DNA of 64,000 nucleotides from Parietichytrium sp. I65-24A. Taxonomy: Eukaryota > Sar > Bigyra > Thraustochytrida > Thraustochytriidae. Below, piece by piece: positions 61,601 through 64,000 of the stretch (its first letter is position 1; every line of letters starts with the position of its first letter). The stretch lies in the NCBI GenBank assembly GCA_012862575.1, contig BLSF01000027.1:124001-188000 (forward strand), written 5' to 3'. The translations under genes were made by a program, and so were the position numbers. The notes beneath the pieces were generated by a model, which was not told the origin of the DNA, searched no databases, and saw only the letters and a program-made list of their open reading frames with translations.

Positions 61601-62491
61601 GAATGTCTCAAAGCTGACGGAGCCAAGCAGGAACATGACAAGCATGTTCGAGACACCAAAGAACGTCGTCGCAAAGAAGAGGTTGCGACTAATGCTGAGA
61701 GCAGAGAAATCGAGAATGTGAGGGTAGAAAGGAGCAGCGACGAGTTGAAAAAACCCACCCAATATGCTCGCTGCCGTGGTGCTTGCAACGAAAATTGGGA
61801 ATAGCCCAGCGTTTTCTCCGAGCTCTTCCCGCTTTCGGAACACCTCGATTTCAACAATCATGGAACCAGCTGCAATCGCAGAACTCGCAGCGGCCATTAT
61901 GGCCCCGGAACCACCCCCCATCAGGAGTCCTGCACAAAAAGCAGTAATGCCAACCAAAAGTATGGCCGGAGAGAGGATGTTCTGGCCAATCAGAAAGAAT
62001 ACCCCAACAGCCGCCAGGAGAGGCTCCATCGCACCAATCGATGCGGTCATGGACACGGTGCTCAGCGCCAAGGAAGCGTTAAACAGAAGCAACGAGAAGA
62101 ATTGAGCGACGCCGATGTGCCAAATCCTTCTCGACTTGAGCAACCGAATGGTTGTGGTCTGGCCGTAGCCAAAAAATCGGCTCATGTGCGCATCATAGGA
62201 GAGAGGACTGGATCCGTTCACGAAAATGACGACTCTGACAAACAATACTACGCAACTCAGCTCTCCAAGCGTCAGAAGGGCCACTGCAGCCAGTGTATTA
62301 TCGCTCCTTTTCAAAGCAAGTTCGCTCTGCGATGCATAGACCCCTTCGGCTGTCCACCATAGCAGCACCAGCAGCGCCAGAGACTTGTTCACGCCACTTA
62401 TCTCATCATCGCCCTCATCTTTCAGGTCATCCGCCACACGCACGAATTCTTCTAGGTCGCGCGTATCGACGCGCTTGTATTTACCTGCCAT
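58688..62491 (-). CDS. Fusion: DMT-type transporter + polysaccharide pyruvyltransferase-like + GT32-like glycosyltransferase
   Basis: From the first in-frame ATG the single frame encodes 1267 residues. Module 1 (about 30-370) has about ten membrane helices with the TPT/nucleotide-sugar-transporter pattern MTASIGAMEPLLAAVGVFFL. A 160-residue acidic linker follows, with a short basic patch (RRRRRQRRKPGKGNKG). Module 2 (about 640-1000) matches polysaccharide pyruvyltransferases: NIIANAMWHQKFKWPPN, GARDYLTLSTLQALGVKSFY then SGCLTSM, and the late LVVTSQMDIALPALGQGIPV. Module 3 (about 1045-1200) resembles GT32/Gly_transf_sug domains: LGAMVALYEYGGVSMRLDTH and IQKPLPL. The first Asp of the usual DXD is Arg. 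The chain would join Golgi import of a donor with pyruvylation and glycosyl transfer in cell-wall or exopolysaccharide synthesis. Which modules are active is unknown. Confidence 0.82.
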   Translation of the reverse strand: MAGKYKRVDTRDLEEFVRVADDLKDEGDDEISGVNKSLALLVLLWWTAEGVYASQSELALKRSDNTLAAVALLTLGELSCVVLFVRVVIFVNGSSPLSYDAHMSRFFGYGQTTTIRLLKSRRIWHIGVAQFFSLLLFNASLALSTVSMTASIGAMEPLLAAVGVFFLIGQNILSPAILLVGITAFCAGLLMGGGSGAIMAAASSAIAAGSMIVEIEVFRKREELGENAGLFPIFVASTTAASILGGFFQLVAAPFYPHILDFSALSISRNLFFATTFFGVSNMLVMFLLGSVSFETFNTLKLQKYLAVATVSAAIFLSETMVVLAQILMVFAIVGTIGVAVNVHGRHTRVVRFLAMFLLVMHLVFTAAPHKEKAMKVISSYAEKFNSPTTPISEEDFSGNAPSDEYGHEFSVVTGDVGSDNESTSPQDLDSESIEKDIESDVDDASSAELNDEQDALDDSSSDTAQDYGDNFQTQVEEEVPSDIVQDPIPEEVSTESGNKGSGSGQRRRRRQRRKPGKGNKGDSANDSNDFSGGTVSTLSDEILDCSASSSKTTYVIWMSPFPLKNAKLCGNEQVLCAYSSCYNSIETAAVEMINLKAVAKGTRFEEFVRSHMYYKIVHKGEYIRHLQAATMLMVLEKHSDSCVRELGDSTLHCSLEGVAGADKYDPTQREPEFPLPLLTFRRPEFPEKFLAFKFYTQSARLFSKMFNTAEHIQDFASTQFAPYISTLIDRDEELPSAKGNIIANAMWHQKFKWPPNKELSATMTSVQFKRAGMATVRNNPDYLKEFYNSNVGAVGARDYLTLSTLQALGVKSFYSGCLTSMIDFGYRGAEFNNQKTKVYVVDAGVDMSVLPQKLQEIGVFTTLSTSLTVTKNGATNNARAFEVAFELIRKISLDAKLVVTSQMDIALPALGQGIPVVLMITEENLADDSSNSGLFHKWMPNSLEAFPVDLDNPAPNPGAEFADRLRASFWNIISRMNPLYRESARLYGMVPFSKLHTTQDRSVQSTFHFIVNDRLEDLSWRAKRAIEQVFYSHSHAVVYLHSTQGDESLGELDIFNEVGYDLRLKSLDLESQLNRLTSVVNASKVDTLFARIDTSSESWTQESEMLGAMVALYEYGGVSMRLDTHIQKPLPLSWGEAVSSSSEGGWVFVFEQGSPRIKAAIAKMVAEYDRGCAKCGAFGSIQPQVDAGLVKRLEGDVFFPLSSDEVSSCFQAQGGEMDFSESFGVTLYEAQTADFTTTTYGSSCDELFHKKCVFCDQVFTNMETSV

Positions 62492-63817
62492 CGCGACGGC
62501 ACACGGGTGGTACTCCGAGGCGCAGAGGCAACGTGACGCGCAGATCAGCAAGCTTTGAAATATCGAATCAAGGCTGCGCCAATCGACGTCGTGTCGGGCG
62601 ATGAAGGTTTGCTGCAAGCAACAGATATACGGCACGCAGCAACGAGAAGTCTCTCTACCAGATAGACTATTTCAATGTTGTTCAATCATCGAATCGAAAG
62701 CCTTCCTTCCTTCCTTCCTTACCTTGAGCGTGCTACTAGAGTACCGGTACAGACAGCAGAAACGTTGAACGAAACCCCACGTTCTTCGGTGAGTGAGCGC
62801 ATCACTGCATGTAACCCCTTGGAGAAATATCCTCTAGGACTCTCAGCCCATCCACTCAAACAAACTCTACATCAAAATGGGATCAACGCTCGCTCCGAAC
62901 ACACAGCAAACGAGACAAGTCAAAGCTTTCGTTCATCATCGACACATTCGACACCATCAAATCTTCGGCGGCCAGTGCACTCACTCACTCTCAGAAACTT
63001 TTGCAGCCAACAGACCCAACCAAGCTGACAGTTCGGTTGTGCCTCCTCTCCATACGCTTCATGTGCTGCTCGAAAGCTACTGTCTCCGCTGGCCAAGGGC
63101 TGGTAGCCGCTACGCCAGAGTCGTCACCCGTTCGTCCCAAGTAGGATAGTGACAGACCGTGACCGCGGAGAGTCGGCGTGGCAAGTACAGTCAGTGAGTG
63201 AATTTTAGATATTCGATAGTTGCTGGTTTTGACTCCCACATTGGGTTAGTTGGGATGCATTTCTTGCTGTGACTTGAACACACTAGCTGGAAACGTAAAG
63301 AGATGAGGAGGCCGAGACACTTTCGGTCCTTTTAGATGAACAAACAAGTCAACCTTGCAGCCAATTAGCACAGTCCAATCCAGCCTTGAATTCCGAATTC
63401 TGAATTCTGAGATGTGCGCTCTCTTTTAGAAGCAGAGATCGAGGTTGGAGTACAAGGTCCATGATAACAATAATAAGTATCGCTTTCTGGTTGATTGGTT
63501 GGCTGGTTGATACTGAAATCAGAATTCCAAATTCCAAATAAGATCCAAAATGTCGAATTGGAAACTGATCGTGAATTGCAAATTTTGATCTAACAGTAAG
63601 GTAGCATCGTTTCCGTCCCATTCGTAGCGTCCCTTCCTACTGAAAGATTTAGATGATTATTAACTGTGACTCTCAAATTTTTGCAGGGTTTTAGATCGAG
63701 TGGGACAGCGTTTGTCTAATGACGTCAGATTGGGGAACTAAACTTGATATCTCTGTCTTGTAGACAATGCAAAATAATGCAAATGAATGCAAATACAATG
63801 CAGATCAATGCAGATAG
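62492..63817. other. Right-hand intergenic region or intron
   Basis: About 1.3 kb with no recognised exon. It holds a CTTC run near 62700 and an ATGCAAAT-type array at the end. If the carnitine acyltransferase gene at the edge is intact, its first ~200 codons should be here or further off as exons, but none was recognised. T-rich AG sites occur near 63686 and 63763. Confidence 0.45.
63766..63814. repeat. ATGCAAAT-type repeat adjoining a truncated coding sequence
   Basis: About five diverged copies of ATGCAAAT/ATGCAGAT lie in tandem and stop directly at the start of the carnitine acyltransferase-like frame. Confidence 0.8.
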
Positions 63818-64000
63818 CGTAACCTCATTCCCCTCGAGGTGCTGCATGCGGCCATCCGGAAGATTAAAGAAAATTCGCCTGGCCCGTACCCAGTCCCGGC
63901 ACTGACCGCCTCCAGCCGGCCGATCTGGGCAGATGCACGGGAAATGCTCCTATCAGACCCCCAGAATGCGGCAGCTTTGAACACCGTCGAAAGTGCAATC
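63818..64000 (+). CDS. Carnitine O-acyltransferase fragment, runs off the window
   Basis: Sixty-one codons are open to the window end, directly after an in-frame TAG. The stretch LEVLHAAIRKIKENS, then PALTASSRPIWADAREMLL and NAAALNTVESAI, fits the region of carnitine/choline acyltransferases before the catalytic half (L.ALT..R..WA..R...., N..SL..IE.A). These enzymes transfer acyl groups between CoA and carnitine in mitochondria or peroxisomes. The N-terminal third of the family is not found upstream. Either an AG at 63816-63817 is a splice acceptor with a poor pyrimidine tract, or the gene is truncated. Catalytic residues would lie beyond the window. Confidence 0.7.

Overview
The window is nuclear DNA of a eukaryote with compact, mostly intronless genes. 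About 22 protein genes or gene remnants lie on both strands, about one per 3 kb. Only two clear spliceosomal (GT-AG) introns were found, in the uL13 gene and in the MAK11/PAK1IP1 gene. Peroxisomal (PEX1), mitochondrial complex I (NDUFA12), cell-cycle (APC6) and SLC44 genes rule out a prokaryote. Rare introns, dense packing and a polysaccharide-pyruvyltransferase fusion gene suggest a unicellular red alga of the Porphyridium type. That assignment is inference, not proof.

Layout, left to right. At 0.7-6.6 kb lies a 1963-residue dynein-heavy-chain-derived protein that has lost its P-loops and most of the motor. At 7.8-11.4 kb, a tandem WW protein and APC6/CDC16 converge. At 13.0-13.8 kb is ribosomal protein uL13 with one intron, followed by a decayed Ty3/gypsy-type RNase H fragment. 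At 15.5-19.6 kb is PEX1. At 19.8-34.0 kb is a striking cluster: a membrane-anchored active-type trypsin, a transmembrane 'tail-only' protein, and three membrane-anchored trypsin-fold proteins whose catalytic residues are gone. The tail-only protein and the three pseudoproteases end in a similar short cytoplasmic motif. At 34.5-37.3 kb is a class 3 (diacylglycerol-lipase-like) lipase. At 37.8-46.6 kb are NDUFA12, a bacterial-looking TrmH, a conserved unknown with a winged-helix-like end, a bZIP protein and an anchored M6 metalloprotease. At 49.2-56.6 kb are an unknown polytopic membrane protein, MAK11/PAK1IP1 and an SLC44 choline-transporter-like protein. At 58.7-62.5 kb is a three-module fusion: a drug/metabolite-type transporter, a polysaccharide pyruvyltransferase-like domain and a GT32-like glycosyltransferase domain. 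The right edge holds a carnitine acyltransferase fragment that runs out of the window.

The best candidates for undescribed biology are (1) the pseudo-trypsin cluster with its shared tail, (2) the transporter-pyruvyltransferase-glycosyltransferase fusion, which would couple donor import to polysaccharide modification in one chain, and (3) the motor-dead dynein-derived protein. Intergenic DNA is rich in short tandem repeats and otherwise shows no recognisable genes. All family assignments were made by eye from translated sequence, without database searches. tRNA genes were not searched exhaustively.
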